Shown here piece after piece: positions 17,282-28,350 of a stretch of DNA of 64,000 bases. A model generated the notes under the pieces. The model was given only the letters and a program-made list of their open reading frames with translations, had not been told where the DNA came from and ran no database searches. The stretch covers positions 1,116,001 to 1,180,000 of the forward strand of contig NZ_CP044231.1 in NCBI RefSeq assembly GCF_008727755.1, written 5' to 3'. Numbering within the stretch: position 1 is the stretch's first letter; each line of letters opens with the position of its first letter. Both the position numbers and the translations under genes were made by a program. The DNA is from Microbacterium caowuchunii (GTDB lineage: Bacteria > Actinomycetota > Actinomycetes > Actinomycetales > Microbacteriaceae).

Positions 17282-17971
17282 ATGCCCCTCCATCTGCTCA
17301 CCGGCGCCGGTTCCGGTATCGGAGCCGCGCTCGCCGCGCGGCTGCACGCCCGCGGTGACGACCTGGTCCTCCTCGCCCGGAACCCCGGCCGAGCGCGTGA
17401 GATGGAAGCCGCCTTCCCAGGCGCCCAGACAGTCGTCGCCGACCTCGCCACGCCGGGACGACTGTCGTGGGCACTGTCGAAGCAGCAGCTTCCGGCACGG
17501 ATCGATTCGCTCATCCACGTCGCCGGCGTCGTCGACCTCGGGCCGGTGGCGGATCTGCCGGCCGCGATCTGGGAATCGCAGCTCAGCGTGAACCTCGTCG
17601 GGCCGGCCGAGCTGACCCGGCTGCTCCTCCCGCTCGTGCGGATGTCGAAGGGACAGATCGTCTTCGTGAACTCCGGCGCAGGCCTCCGTGCGAATCCGGA
17701 ATGGGCGGCGTACGCGGCATCCAAGCACGGACTCAAGGCCCTCGCCGACGCGCTGCGCGCAGAAGAGGCACCCCACGGTGTGCGGGTGTCCTCCGTGTAC
17801 CCGGGGCGGACCGCCACCCCGATGCAGGCGCGTGTCCATCAGCAGGAGGGCAAGGAGTACGACGCCGCCGCGTTCATCGACGCGGATTCGGTCGCCACCA
17901 GCATCGTGACCGTGCTGGACCTGCCCCGCGACGCCCAGATCACCGACCTGTCGATCCGGCCGGGGGTCTGA
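17282..17971 (+). CDS. Short-chain dehydrogenase/reductase
   Basis: A 229-residue SDR. It has the dinucleotide-binding motif TGAGSGIGAALA near the N-terminus, VADLATP, the catalytic Ser in FVNSGAG and the YAASK active-site pair (Tyr and Lys). Arg in the LLARNPGRAREM stretch suggests NADP preference. The substrate is unknown. The bases GACGAT end six bases before the ATG, compatible with the leaderless promoter pattern of the window. Confidence 0.88.
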   Translation: MPLHLLTGAGSGIGAALAARLHARGDDLVLLARNPGRAREMEAAFPGAQTVVADLATPGRLSWALSKQQLPARIDSLIHVAGVVDLGPVADLPAAIWESQLSVNLVGPAELTRLLLPLVRMSKGQIVFVNSGAGLRANPEWAAYAASKHGLKALADALRAEEAPHGVRVSSVYPGRTATPMQARVHQQEGKEYDAAAFIDADSVATSIVTVLDLPRDAQITDLSIRPGV

Positions 17972-18069
17972 ACCGGACCGCAGCTCCTTGCGGCAACCCC
18001 TTCGGGCGGACCGGACGGCGCACTAGCGTGGGACCCACTTCATGGCTCTAGTACAACCGGAGGACCGAG

Positions 18070-18366
18070 ATGACCAAGACCAGTGACCGCCTCGTCGAGG
18101 GCGCCAAGACCGTGACCAAGATCGCCGGTGTCGCGAAGGCCGCTGAGGCCGCCAAGACCGTGACGCACCTCTCGGCTCCCGCGAAGGTAGGGCTGGGCAT
18201 CCTCGGCATCGTGCAGGTCGCGTTCGCGTTCCTCGCCTTCTGGGACCTCGCCTGGCGCGACGAGGACGACGTGCGCGGCCCGAAGCCGGCGTGGATCCCG
18301 GCGATCCTCGTGAACTGGATCGGCCCCGCGGCATACTTCCTCGTCGGCATCCGGCACCGTCGCTGA
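18070..18366 (+). CDS. PLDc_N-domain small membrane protein
   Basis: A 98-residue protein with an amphipathic Lys/Ala-rich N-terminus and two hydrophobic helices separated by a short loop with WRDEDDVRGPKPAW and ending IGPAAYFLVGIR. That loop-and-end pattern is the PLDc_N domain, the membrane anchor otherwise found before phospholipase D domains or alone in actinobacteria. GGAGGA lies seven bases before the ATG. The N-terminal 40 residues (EGAKTVTKIAGVAKAAEAAK) could lie along the membrane. Function unknown. Confidence 0.8.
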   Translation: MTKTSDRLVEGAKTVTKIAGVAKAAEAAKTVTHLSAPAKVGLGILGIVQVAFAFLAFWDLAWRDEDDVRGPKPAWIPAILVNWIGPAAYFLVGIRHRR

Positions 18367-18517
18367 CGCGCTGAGGGCGCTGCGTCGATGGCGGTGCTGA
18401 CGCGCTGACGCGCGGGGGATGCCGTGGCTGCGGTGCGCGGAGTTCGCGCGGTCCTGCGGGCCCGGGCGGCGGACCTCAGCCGGTGTTCCGCTGAGAATGC
18501 GGACGGCAGCGGGCTTA

Positions 18518-18523
18518 TACGCT
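18518..18523 (+). promoter_or_regulatory. Leaderless -10 box for the hydrolase-fold gene
   Basis: TACGCT ends six bases before the GTG at 18530; no ribosome binding site. Confidence 0.5.
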
Positions 18524-18529
18524 GGTTCG

Positions 18530-19306
18530 GTGACGAAGCTCGAGATCTTTGAACCCGACCGCCGCGCCATCCCGTACCTCGATCAGGGGGAGGGGTTCAC
18601 CGTGGTGCTCCTGCCCGCGGAGGGCTTGAACATCGCCTCCCTGGGGATGCTGGCCAGCGTCCTGGTCGAGGAGGGGTTCCGGGTGGTCCGCATCGGCAAC
18701 CGCCGCCCGTCCGGTGACGAGGCGCCGGTCACGATGCACGATCTGGCGCAGGACGTCGTCGAGGTGATGGACCGGATCGGCCTGCCCGCCGAATCCTGGG
18801 TCGGCGGGCATGGCTTCGGCGGTGCCGTCGCACGCACCGTGGCGCACGACCACGCGGGGCGGGTGAGCGGAGTCCTGCTCCTCGGCGTCGCGGCGGCCGG
18901 ACCGATGAGCGAGGACGCGACGCAGGCACTGCGTACCGCGTTCTCGGATACGGACGACGCCGACGGACTCGAGGCGATGCGCGTGCTGGCCGGGGACGCG
19001 GACGACCTCGAACTGGCGTGGCGGCTGTTCTCCGGCACCCGCGACCGTGCCGTGATGCCGATGCAGCGCGCGGCTCTGGCCGCGACGCCGGAGCAGGCGT
19101 GGGCGCCACTGCCCGCAGGCCTCCCGGTGCTCATCATCCAGGGATCGGACGACCAGGTGATGCCGCCCGCCAACGGCGACGCCCTGCGGGACCTGGCACC
19201 GGAGCGGGTGAGCTCGAGCCGCATCGAAGGGCACGGGCATCTGTTCGTGATGACCGACCCCGTCGAGACGGCCGGAGCGATCGAGGACTACCTGGGCTGG
19301 GACTGA
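18530..19306 (+). CDS. Alpha/beta hydrolase-fold protein with Gly at the nucleophile position
   Basis: A 258-residue protein with the alpha/beta hydrolase layout. The nucleophile elbow reads GHGFGG (residues 93-98) where GHSFGG would be expected, so the catalytic Ser is replaced by Gly95. The acid (IIQGSDDQVMPP) and the terminal His (EGHGHLF) remain. It may be a non-hydrolytic relative, or use another mechanism as some haloperoxidase-like proteins do. GTG at 18530 is chosen from the protein pattern and the upstream -10 box; the frame is open 37 codons earlier. Confidence 0.8.
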   Translation: MTKLEIFEPDRRAIPYLDQGEGFTVVLLPAEGLNIASLGMLASVLVEEGFRVVRIGNRRPSGDEAPVTMHDLAQDVVEVMDRIGLPAESWVGGHGFGGAVARTVAHDHAGRVSGVLLLGVAAAGPMSEDATQALRTAFSDTDDADGLEAMRVLAGDADDLELAWRLFSGTRDRAVMPMQRAALAATPEQAWAPLPAGLPVLIIQGSDDQVMPPANGDALRDLAPERVSSSRIEGHGHLFVMTDPVETAGAIEDYLGWD

Positions 19307-19358
19307 GCCTCCGACCCCGCTCCGGGGATCCCCACCGGACCGTGTCGCGTGCGCGGCC

Positions 19359-19364
19359 TAGGCT
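19359..19364 (+). promoter_or_regulatory. Leaderless -10 box for the first MmcQ/YjbR gene
   Basis: TAGGCT ends six bases before the ATG at 19371; no ribosome binding site. Confidence 0.6.
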
Positions 19365-19370
19365 GGCGCC

Positions 19371-19757
19371 ATGCCCGTTCTCGACGACGTCCGCCGCATC
19401 GCCGCTGGACTCCCCGGCAGCGAGGAGCGGGAGACGACGGGCGGAGCGGCGTGGTTCGTGCGCAACAAGCTGTACGCGTGGGAGTGCCATCCGTGGCCGA
19501 GCATCCCGGCCGACACGCGGGCGATCATCGCGGCCGAACTCGTCGTGGGTGTGAAGGTGGCCGATCGCGTCGACGCCCTGGCACTCGTCGAGATGCAGCC
19601 GGAGGTGTTCTTGCGCACGACGACCAGCTGGGGGGAGCCGAAGGTCGCCTTCCGGATGGCCGCGATCGACCAGGATCATCTCGCCGAGCTCGTCACCGAG
19701 GGATGGCGTGTGCAAGCGCCGAAGTATCTGCGCCGCGCCTTCGCGGCCGGAGGATGA
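19371..19757 (+). CDS. MmcQ/YjbR family DNA-binding-fold protein
   Basis: A 128-residue protein with the MmcQ/YjbR (CyaY-like fold) pattern: an N-terminal DDVRRIAAGLPGSEE helix, WFVRNKLYAWE strand pair, and VEMQPEVFLRTTTSWGEPKVAFRM followed by the C-terminal helix EGWRVQAPKYLRRAF. Family members bind DNA weakly or are of unknown role. A second family member lies at 25644-26054; the two share only the fold-level pattern, so they are not a recent duplication. Confidence 0.85.
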   Translation: MPVLDDVRRIAAGLPGSEERETTGGAAWFVRNKLYAWECHPWPSIPADTRAIIAAELVVGVKVADRVDALALVEMQPEVFLRTTTSWGEPKVAFRMAAIDQDHLAELVTEGWRVQAPKYLRRAFAAGG

Positions 19758-19783
19758 CCGCGGACGCTGCGTCCGCGCACGGA

Positions 19784-19789
19784 TAGTGT
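19784..19789 (+). promoter_or_regulatory. Leaderless -10 box for the metallopeptidase-like lipoprotein gene
   Basis: TAGTGT ends six bases before the ATG at 19796; no ribosome binding site. Confidence 0.55.
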
Positions 19790-19795
19790 GCACAG

Positions 19796-20623
19796 ATGTC
19801 CCGAACCGTCCCGTCCCGCATCGCCTCCGCGCTCGCCGGTGTCATCGCCCTGGTGATCGCCCTGTCCGGTTGCGCGCTCCTGGAGCAGGATCCGTCGAGC
19901 CCGGACGTGCCCCGCATCGAGCAGGACGAGGATCTCGGTGAACTCACCGTGTACGAGGTGGACACGGCCGGTGAGCTGGTGCCCGCGGCGGCCGGTCTCG
20001 ACGCGGAGGTGTGGGATCTCTTCCGCCGCGTCGTCACCCCCGCCTACGCCGCCGAGCGGATCCTCTGGTACAAGGTCGGTGACGACCCGGACTCCGACCT
20101 GCTCGCCTGGGTGGTGGAGAGCGAGGAGGATCCGGAGCTGTGGAATCTGGCGGTCAACCTGTCGGCTGCCGAGGACGAGGAGCTGCTGCTGCTGACGCTC
20201 ATCCACGAGTACGCCCATCTGTTGTCGATGGGGCCGGGGCAGACGGATGAGTCGGGCGATTGCCTCGCCCGGCCGGCGTCGGCCCCGTGCGCCGAGGACG
20301 GGGGGTACCTGGCCGCCTTCCATGCGCGCTTCTGGGCCTCCTACGGAGAGGAGGCGCCGGCCTATCAGGAGGCGGACGATGCGGTCACGGCCGCTTTCTA
20401 CGCCGACCACGAGGAGGACTTCGTCAGTGAGTACGCCGCGACGAACGTGGGCGAGGACTTCGCCGAGGTGTTCACCGCCTTCGTCGCGGAGCCCCGTCCG
20501 TCCGACCCCGGCGAAAGTCGCGTCGCGGCGAAGATCGCGTTCATGTGGGAGTGGCCGGAGCTGGTGGAGATCCGTGAGCGGCTGCGGTCGGAGTTCGGCG
20601 ACATCGTCTGGGTGGAGTTCTGA
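19796..20623 (+). CDS. Lipoprotein with a zinc-peptidase HEYAH motif
   Basis: A 275-residue exported lipoprotein. The signal peptide ends in the lipobox LSGC with Cys26. An Asp/Glu-rich region follows, then LIHEYAHLLS with the HExxH zinc motif (His137, Glu138, His141). A Glu in NVGEDFAEVF about 75 residues later is a good candidate for the third ligand, as in gluzincins. Two further cysteines (GDC and APC) flank a loop and may form a disulfide outside the membrane. It is probably a cell-surface metallopeptidase; substrate unknown. Confidence 0.8.
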   Translation: MSRTVPSRIASALAGVIALVIALSGCALLEQDPSSPDVPRIEQDEDLGELTVYEVDTAGELVPAAAGLDAEVWDLFRRVVTPAYAAERILWYKVGDDPDSDLLAWVVESEEDPELWNLAVNLSAAEDEELLLLTLIHEYAHLLSMGPGQTDESGDCLARPASAPCAEDGGYLAAFHARFWASYGEEAPAYQEADDAVTAAFYADHEEDFVSEYAATNVGEDFAEVFTAFVAEPRPSDPGESRVAAKIAFMWEWPELVEIRERLRSEFGDIVWVEF

Positions 20624-20743
20624 GCTCGCATCGCACCGACCGCCGCGGCGCGGTTCCCAGCCCGCGCAGCGGAAGCGCCCAGCCGGCGCATCAACGCCCC
20701 CTGCTAGCGTCACTTCCGGGGTAGGCGAGCAGGGGGGAGCGGC

Positions 20744-21517
20744 ATGAGCGATGTCCGTGCGGGGTTCGATACGACCGGAGACGACCGGACTCTCGGTCTC
20801 ACGCTCGGCGGCGGCGGTGCGTTCGGTGCCGCGCACGTGGGCGTGCTGCAGGTGCTCGAGGAACGCGGCATCCATCCCGGGATCGCCACGGGGACGAGTT
20901 CCGGTGCGCTGATCGCCGCCGCCTACGCCGCGGGGGTCGGCGCGGCGGAGATCGAGCGCGCCGTACGCGGCTTCCGGTGGAGCGCGATCGCGCGGTGGTC
21001 CTGGGCGCCGCGGTGGGGACTCCTGGACACGCGTGTCGTGACCGACGCGGTCGGCCGTGCGCTCGGAACGGACCCGTTGATCGAGGACCTGCCGCGACGC
21101 TTCGGCGCCTACGCCACGGACCTCCGGACGAGGCGGGGGGTGACGCTCGACCGGGGACCGTTGAGCGTCGCGCTGCGTTCCTCGATCGCTGTTCCCGGGC
21201 TCCTGCCGCCGGTGCGGGTGGACGGACGGCTGCTGGCGGACGGAGGGATGGTGGACAACGTTCCGGTCGCCGCGGCCCGCGAGCTCGGCGCCGAGCGCGT
21301 TATCGTCGTGCGCCTGCACGCGAAGTGGGAGAACGTCCGGATGATGCGCACCGTCACCCGGACCGCCGACCTCGTCGCCGACCCGTCCGTCATCCTCATC
21401 CAGCCGGAGATGGGCGGGATGGCGCAGTGGATGATGTCCGACGTGCCGCGGCTGATCGCCGAGGGCCGCCGAGCCGCGGTAGCCGCACTGGACGCCGCAG
21501 CCGTACGGGCGCGCTGA
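20744..21517 (+). CDS. Patatin-like phospholipase family protein
   Basis: A 257-residue patatin-type lipid acyl hydrolase. The glycine-rich oxyanion loop LGGGGAFGAAHVGVLQVL, the nucleophile GTSSGAL (second Ser of the GxSxG motif) and the dyad Asp in LLADGGMVDNVPV are all intact. It has no signal peptide or membrane helix, so it is likely a cytoplasmic enzyme acting on membrane lipid. A GGGGGGAG ribosome site precedes the ATG. It is convergent with the secreted protease gene. Confidence 0.9.
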   Translation: MSDVRAGFDTTGDDRTLGLTLGGGGAFGAAHVGVLQVLEERGIHPGIATGTSSGALIAAAYAAGVGAAEIERAVRGFRWSAIARWSWAPRWGLLDTRVVTDAVGRALGTDPLIEDLPRRFGAYATDLRTRRGVTLDRGPLSVALRSSIAVPGLLPPVRVDGRLLADGGMVDNVPVAAARELGAERVIVVRLHAKWENVRMMRTVTRTADLVADPSVILIQPEMGGMAQWMMSDVPRLIAEGRRAAVAALDAAAVRAR

Positions 21518-21529
21518 GGGGCCGAGACG

Positions 21530-21568
21530 CGAGCGGCGGCCCGCGCCCCTGGCGCGGACCGCCGCTCG
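21530..21568. terminator. Bidirectional terminator between the patatin and protease genes
   Basis: A long GC-rich stem pairs CGAGCGGCGG (from 21530) and CCGCGCC with GGCGCGG and CCGCCGCTCG around a 3-base loop at 21548-21550, between convergent genes. Confidence 0.8.
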
Positions 21569-21579
21569 GCTGGACGGAC

Positions 21580-23721
21580 CTACTTCTTCTTGCCGTTGCC
21601 GGTGTTCTTCACCCCCAGCGCGTATCCCGCGTCGAGGAACGCGAGGTCACCGCTGGGCAGGTTCGACACCAGCGTCGCGAAGTCCCGCTGGTTGCCGTTC
21701 GCGCACTTGGTGTTGAACCCCGGCTGGGAGATCGCGTCACCCTCGAGGCGGTAGACGTAGTTGCCCGCGCCGTCGCTGATCTCGAACGGCGAATCGACAC
21801 CGGGCGTCAGGTCGCAGGTCGCCACGATCTGCAACGTCCAGTTGTTGTCCTGGAGTCCGTTCGTCTCGACCCACTCGCCGTCGTCCGACGACACCGTGGC
21901 CGGGGCGCCGTTCACCGTCACGTCATCCACGAACCACCCGGTGTCGAGGTAAGCGGCATCCGTCGAGTACCGGAACTGCACGTCCGTGGCGCCCGCAGGA
22001 AGCTGCGCGGTGTAGTGCACGTACTCCGGCTCGTCCACGAAGTACTCGCCGCCCGAGGTGCCGGTCAATCCGTTGCCGGTGGGGTTGGCCCCGTGCGGGT
22101 CCTCATCGCTCGTGACGACCGTGCCCGCGTCGTCGACGAGCGGCACGGTGACCCACTCGCCGTCGACCAGAGCCTCCACGAACCCGTAGTCCCAGCCCTC
22201 CTCGATGAAGTGCCACGTCCAGAAGTCGAGGGAGCTCGCCGTCCCCGACACGTCCACGTCGAGCACGTTGTCCGCCTGGCTCTCGTAGCCCGCGTACCAC
22301 TGCGTGTCGCCGCTGTGGGGCACCACCTGGGTGGCGTCCTCGCCGTCGAGGTCGACCGTCACGGTCGGACCGGGGTTGCGGAACCGTTCCACCTGGATGC
22401 CGAAGGGGACCGCCACGGAGCTCTGCCCGTTCGTCCTCTTCTCCCACTTCGCCGGCGGCTGCGCGCCCTGGTTCGAGCCGCGCCCGCTCCAGAACAGGTC
22501 GTCGGCGATGTCGATCGTCCAGCTCGTGAACGCCGGATCCCCGAAGTCGGCCGCCTTGATGTCGAAGCGGTCGGAGTCCTCGTCGTCGAGGTACACGGCC
22601 ACGGCCCAGTCCTGGAAGAGCTCCTGCGCCGACCGGAGCCCGGCACCCGTCTGCCCGTTGAACGCGTCGATCGCGGCCTGCACGCCGTCCATGCCGTCCG
22701 CTTCGTTCTCGAAGATCAGCTTGATCAGCAGGTCGCCGCCCGCGCCGTCGTACTGCAGGTCGGGGGTGAAGGTTCCGTCGCCGTTCCCGCCCGCCTGCTC
22801 CCAGAGGTACTGGAAGTACGTGTACGCGGCACCGTAGTTCTGCAGGCCGCCCGCCCAGCGGGTCAGCGAGGTGTCCGCGTAGTAGACCTGGTGGTAGGTC
22901 AGGTGCGAACCGCCGATGTCGTAGCCGTTGAGGAACACGGCGAAGTCGGCGAGACCCTCGTCCACCCAGGACAGCTCGCCCGGGTCGCTGTAGTTGTGCA
23001 GCAGGTGCTCCAGCTCGTGCGCGATCACGCCTTCGTAGAGGGTCGGCTGGTCGTTCTCCGGGTCGTCGTCGTTCCATTCGGAGTCCGCGGGCCCCACCCG
23101 GTTCGCCCAGTCCATCGCGTCGATGACGATCACGTTCATGCCGGCCGAATCGACGTAGTCCGGGGCGAAGTACCCGGCGGTGTAGCTCGTCTCCGCACAG
23201 TCGTAGTAGTTCGCGTCCTGGACGTTGTAGACGACCATGACGAGGGAGTCGCTCGCGGGCTCTTCCGGGTCCGCGGCGTCCATGAGGCCGAAGTGCTCCT
23301 CGTCCACCGCCACGATCTGGTTCGAGAGCTGGTCGCCCATGTAATCGATCTGCGCCTGTGTGATCGTGTAGTCGTCCGCGCCGGCGTCGGCGCAGGGGAC
23401 GAACTCGTCCCCCGGCGTGGGGTCGAACGCCGGGTCGAGGCTCGAGACCCCGGTCGGCGCGCGGCCGTCGAGCGGTGTGCCCGCCGGAACGTAGATGTAG
23501 ACGGGCGTTCCGTCGGGCGTGGTGCCCCCGTATGCCTGGACGAAGTCCTGGTCATAGGTGCCGCCGGCCTCGCTGTCGTTGATCGGCAGGGTGATCGTGG
23601 GCTCTCCGGGGAGGTTCAGATGGTCATCGGCGACGGCCGGTGCGACGGATGTCGCGACCAGGGCCAGCGCGGCGGCGCTGATGAGCGCGGTGCCGGTCGC
23701 TGATCGTGGGAGGTTGAGCAC
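21580..23721 (-). CDS. Secreted M6-like (immune inhibitor A-type) metalloprotease
   Basis: A 713-residue secreted protein with a Sec signal peptide cleaved after SVAPAVA (about residue 31). The zinc motif is HELEH (235-239), and DEGLADF about 16 residues later supplies the likely third ligand (Glu255). Asp/Asn-rich loops suggest calcium binding. The C-terminal third has beta-sandwich-like segments such as DTGWFVDDVTVNG, as in M6 proteases. It ends in a Lys-rich tail (NGKKK). GTG at 23721 with AAGGA upstream gives the signal peptide; the frame is open far upstream but antisense to the ABC-F gene. Confidence 0.85.
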   Translation of the reverse strand: MLNLPRSATGTALISAAALALVATSVAPAVADDHLNLPGEPTITLPINDSEAGGTYDQDFVQAYGGTTPDGTPVYIYVPAGTPLDGRAPTGVSSLDPAFDPTPGDEFVPCADAGADDYTITQAQIDYMGDQLSNQIVAVDEEHFGLMDAADPEEPASDSLVMVVYNVQDANYYDCAETSYTAGYFAPDYVDSAGMNVIVIDAMDWANRVGPADSEWNDDDPENDQPTLYEGVIAHELEHLLHNYSDPGELSWVDEGLADFAVFLNGYDIGGSHLTYHQVYYADTSLTRWAGGLQNYGAAYTYFQYLWEQAGGNGDGTFTPDLQYDGAGGDLLIKLIFENEADGMDGVQAAIDAFNGQTGAGLRSAQELFQDWAVAVYLDDEDSDRFDIKAADFGDPAFTSWTIDIADDLFWSGRGSNQGAQPPAKWEKRTNGQSSVAVPFGIQVERFRNPGPTVTVDLDGEDATQVVPHSGDTQWYAGYESQADNVLDVDVSGTASSLDFWTWHFIEEGWDYGFVEALVDGEWVTVPLVDDAGTVVTSDEDPHGANPTGNGLTGTSGGEYFVDEPEYVHYTAQLPAGATDVQFRYSTDAAYLDTGWFVDDVTVNGAPATVSSDDGEWVETNGLQDNNWTLQIVATCDLTPGVDSPFEISDGAGNYVYRLEGDAISQPGFNTKCANGNQRDFATLVSNLPSGDLAFLDAGYALGVKNTGNGKKK

Positions 23722-23959
23722 GGTGGGGGATCCTTGTCTCTGTGGCGGCTCTCGCGCTCGAGACGGTCGGCCTGGGGGACGAGAGCCGGTCGTGCCGCAG
23801 GGCCGCCGCTTCGCAGCCCTCCGCTGAACCCGGTCATTCAAGCACCGCCGGACCGGGCTTGGGAAGATGCCGTGCGTACCGAGCGTCTCCGCACCGGGGG
23901 GCGTGGCCGGCGCCGGGTGCGCGGCAGGATCCGGTTCCGGTCGGTGGGAGGATGGACGG

Positions 23960-25624
23960 ATGACCGCAACACTCGTCGCCCAGGGACTCGCCGGCGGGTA
24001 CGGCCACCGCACGCTCTTCGACTCGCTGGATCTGACGGTCGCGCCGGGCGACGTCGTCGGGGTCGTCGGCGCGAACGGGGCGGGCAAGTCCACGCTGCTC
24101 CGCCTGCTCGCGGGGGTCGACGAACCGCAGAGCGGGTCCGTCACGCTCGCTCCGTCGGACGCGTTCGTCGGCTGGCTGCCCCAGGAGCACGAGCGCCGGG
24201 AAGGGGAGAGCGTCGCGGGGTACATCGCGCGCCGCACCGGGTGCGCCCAGGCGACCGCCGAGATGGACGCGGCCGCCACAGCGCTCGGCGATCCGTCCCT
24301 GGCAGCACCGGGGACGGATCCCGCGGACGTGTACTCCACGGCGCTCGACCGCTGGCTCGCCAGCGGTGCGGCCGACCTCGACGAGCGGCTGCCGGTGGTG
24401 CTGGCGGACCTCGGTCTCGACCTCGGCGGGACGCCGCCGGAGGAGGCCCTCATGTCCGGCCTCTCCGGCGGGCAGGCCGCCCGGGTCGGCCTCGCCGCCC
24501 TCCTGCTCTCGCGCTTCGACATCGTGCTCCTCGACGAACCGACCAACGACCTGGACCTCGACGGCCTCGAGCGGCTGGAGACGTTCGTCCGTGGGCTCCG
24601 CGGGGGAGTGGTGCTCGTCAGCCACGATCGTGAGTTCCTCGCCCGCTGCGTGACCCGCGTGCTGGAACTCGATCTGGTTCAGGGTGCCAACCGTGTGTTC
24701 GGGGGCGGCTACGACGCGTATCTCGAGGAGCGGGCCACGCTGCGCCGGCAGGCGCGCGAGAAGTACGACGAGTTCGCCGACAAGAAGGCCGACCTGGTCG
24801 GGCGCGCCCGCACGCAACGCGAGTGGTCCAGCCAGGGCGTGCGCAACGCGATGAAGAAGTCGCCCGACAACGACAAGATCCGGCGCAAGGCGTCGACCGA
24901 GTCGAGCGAGAAGCAGGCGCAGAAGGTGCGTCAGATGGAGAGCCGCATCGCGCGGCTCGAGGAGGTCGACGAGCCGCGCAAGGAGTGGCAGCTCCAGTTC
25001 ACGATCGGTCAAGCGCCGCGCTCGAGCTCCGTCGTCTCGACCCTCAGCGGCGCCGTGTTCCGGCAGGGGTCGTTCACTCTCGGGCCGGTGTCGCTGCAGG
25101 TGAACGCCGGGGAGCGGATCGGCATCACCGGACCGAACGGCGCGGGCAAATCCACCCTCCTCCGGGGACTGCTCGGCCGGCAGGATCCTGATGAGGGCAC
25201 GGCGAGTCTCGGTGCCAGCGTCCAGGTCGGCGAGGTCGATCAGGCCCGTTCGCTGCTGACCGGGTCCGGACCGCTGGCCGACGCGTTCGAGGCGCTCGTG
25301 CCCGACATGGCCTCCGGCGAGGTCCGGACCCTGCTGGCGAAGTTCGGTCTGAAAGCCGACCACGTGAACCGTCCGGTCGACGAGCTCTCTCCTGGCGAGC
25401 GCACGCGCGCCGGCCTCGCCCTCCTGCAGGCGCGAGGCGTCAACCTGCTCGTGCTCGACGAGCCCACCAACCACCTCGATCTTCCCGCGATCGAGCAGCT
25501 CGAGCAGGCCCTCGAGACCTACGACGGGACGCTCCTGCTGGTGACGCACGATCGGCGGATGCTGGCGACGGTCCGGACCGACCGCGATTGGCACGTCGAC
25601 GCGGGCCTCGTCACGGAGCTGTAG
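23960..25624 (+). CDS. ABC-F family ATP-binding protein
   Basis: A 554-residue protein with two ABC domains and no membrane segment. Domain 1 has Walker A GANGAGKST, signature LSGGQ and LLDEPTNDLDLDGL; domain 2 has GPNGAGKST, LSPGERTRAGL and LDEPTNHLDLPAI. The linker (about residues 230-345) is long and charged. ABC-F proteins act on ribosomes, either in translation control or in antibiotic protection. Nothing here decides between the two, although the long linker and variant second signature resemble resistance-type members. ATG at 23960 follows GGGAGGATGGACGG. Confidence 0.9.
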   Translation: MTATLVAQGLAGGYGHRTLFDSLDLTVAPGDVVGVVGANGAGKSTLLRLLAGVDEPQSGSVTLAPSDAFVGWLPQEHERREGESVAGYIARRTGCAQATAEMDAAATALGDPSLAAPGTDPADVYSTALDRWLASGAADLDERLPVVLADLGLDLGGTPPEEALMSGLSGGQAARVGLAALLLSRFDIVLLDEPTNDLDLDGLERLETFVRGLRGGVVLVSHDREFLARCVTRVLELDLVQGANRVFGGGYDAYLEERATLRRQAREKYDEFADKKADLVGRARTQREWSSQGVRNAMKKSPDNDKIRRKASTESSEKQAQKVRQMESRIARLEEVDEPRKEWQLQFTIGQAPRSSSVVSTLSGAVFRQGSFTLGPVSLQVNAGERIGITGPNGAGKSTLLRGLLGRQDPDEGTASLGASVQVGEVDQARSLLTGSGPLADAFEALVPDMASGEVRTLLAKFGLKADHVNRPVDELSPGERTRAGLALLQARGVNLLVLDEPTNHLDLPAIEQLEQALETYDGTLLLVTHDRRMLATVRTDRDWHVDAGLVTEL

Positions 25625-25643
25625 GCGACACCCCGGCACGCGT

Positions 25644-26054
25644 TCAGGCGGGCTGATCGCCCGGGGCCGGGTGCTCGCCCCGGTATGCCTCCGCCAGCCG
25701 GGTGGGCGCCCGGTCGAGCCACGCATCCACGATGAGCTCGCGCAGCTGCGGGACGTCGATCGCGTCGAGGCGGATCAGGACCGCGTCGTACCCGTCGAAG
25801 TGCGGGATGGTGAAGAACCGGTCCGGCTCGGACTCCACGAGCGCGATCTTGGTGAGCTCGTGGTCGACGCGCACCGCCGCGATCTCGCCCTCCGGGGCCG
25901 TATCACCGAGCGCGGCGCGATCGGTGCGGTTCAGCGGGCGCTCCCAGACGAACCCCCTGCCGTGCACGCGCCACATCCGGTTCCCCCACGCGGGCTTCAT
26001 CGTCACGTCCGGAAGGGACTCGGCGATCCGGACCACGTCGTCGAGCGTCGCCAT
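25644..26054 (-). CDS. MmcQ/YjbR family protein
   Basis: A 136-residue protein of the same fold family as the one at 19371, with the LDDVVRIAESLPDV helix, RMWRVHGRGFVWERPL, ALVESEPDRFFTIPHFDGYDAVLIRL and a C-terminal LIVDAWLDRAPTRLAEAY helix. This is the subclass with WGNRMWRV and a readable FDGYD motif. It is convergent with the ABC-F gene. The role is unknown. Confidence 0.85.
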   Translation of the reverse strand: MATLDDVVRIAESLPDVTMKPAWGNRMWRVHGRGFVWERPLNRTDRAALGDTAPEGEIAAVRVDHELTKIALVESEPDRFFTIPHFDGYDAVLIRLDAIDVPQLRELIVDAWLDRAPTRLAEAYRGEHPAPGDQPA

Positions 26055-26060
26055 GCGGCA

Positions 26061-26066
26061 AGGGTA
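26061..26066 (-). promoter_or_regulatory. Leaderless -10 box for the second MmcQ/YjbR gene
   Basis: On the minus strand TACCCT ends six bases before the ATG at 26054; no ribosome binding site. Confidence 0.5.
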
Positions 26067-26105
26067 GGCCCTGACGGCGGAATCCGACCACCCCTGCGCA
26101 CCGGC

Positions 26106-28273
<2,168 letters not shown>

Positions 28274-28350
28274 AGCGGGGGGCGGCCGTACCGCGGTCCC
28301 GTGCCCCCGGGACCGTATCGCTGCGCCGTGTCCCGTGCCAGGATGCACGC

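Noticed and set aside
15410..17839. A 809-codon open frame on the minus strand
   Set aside because: It runs antisense to four genes with clear family motifs (hydrolase, YigZ, SDR). Long antisense frames are expected at this GC content, and the protein has no recognisable domain.
20977..23703. A 908-codon open frame on the plus strand
   Set aside because: It is out of frame with the patatin gene and antisense to the secreted protease; its composition is Arg/Val/His-rich with no motifs.
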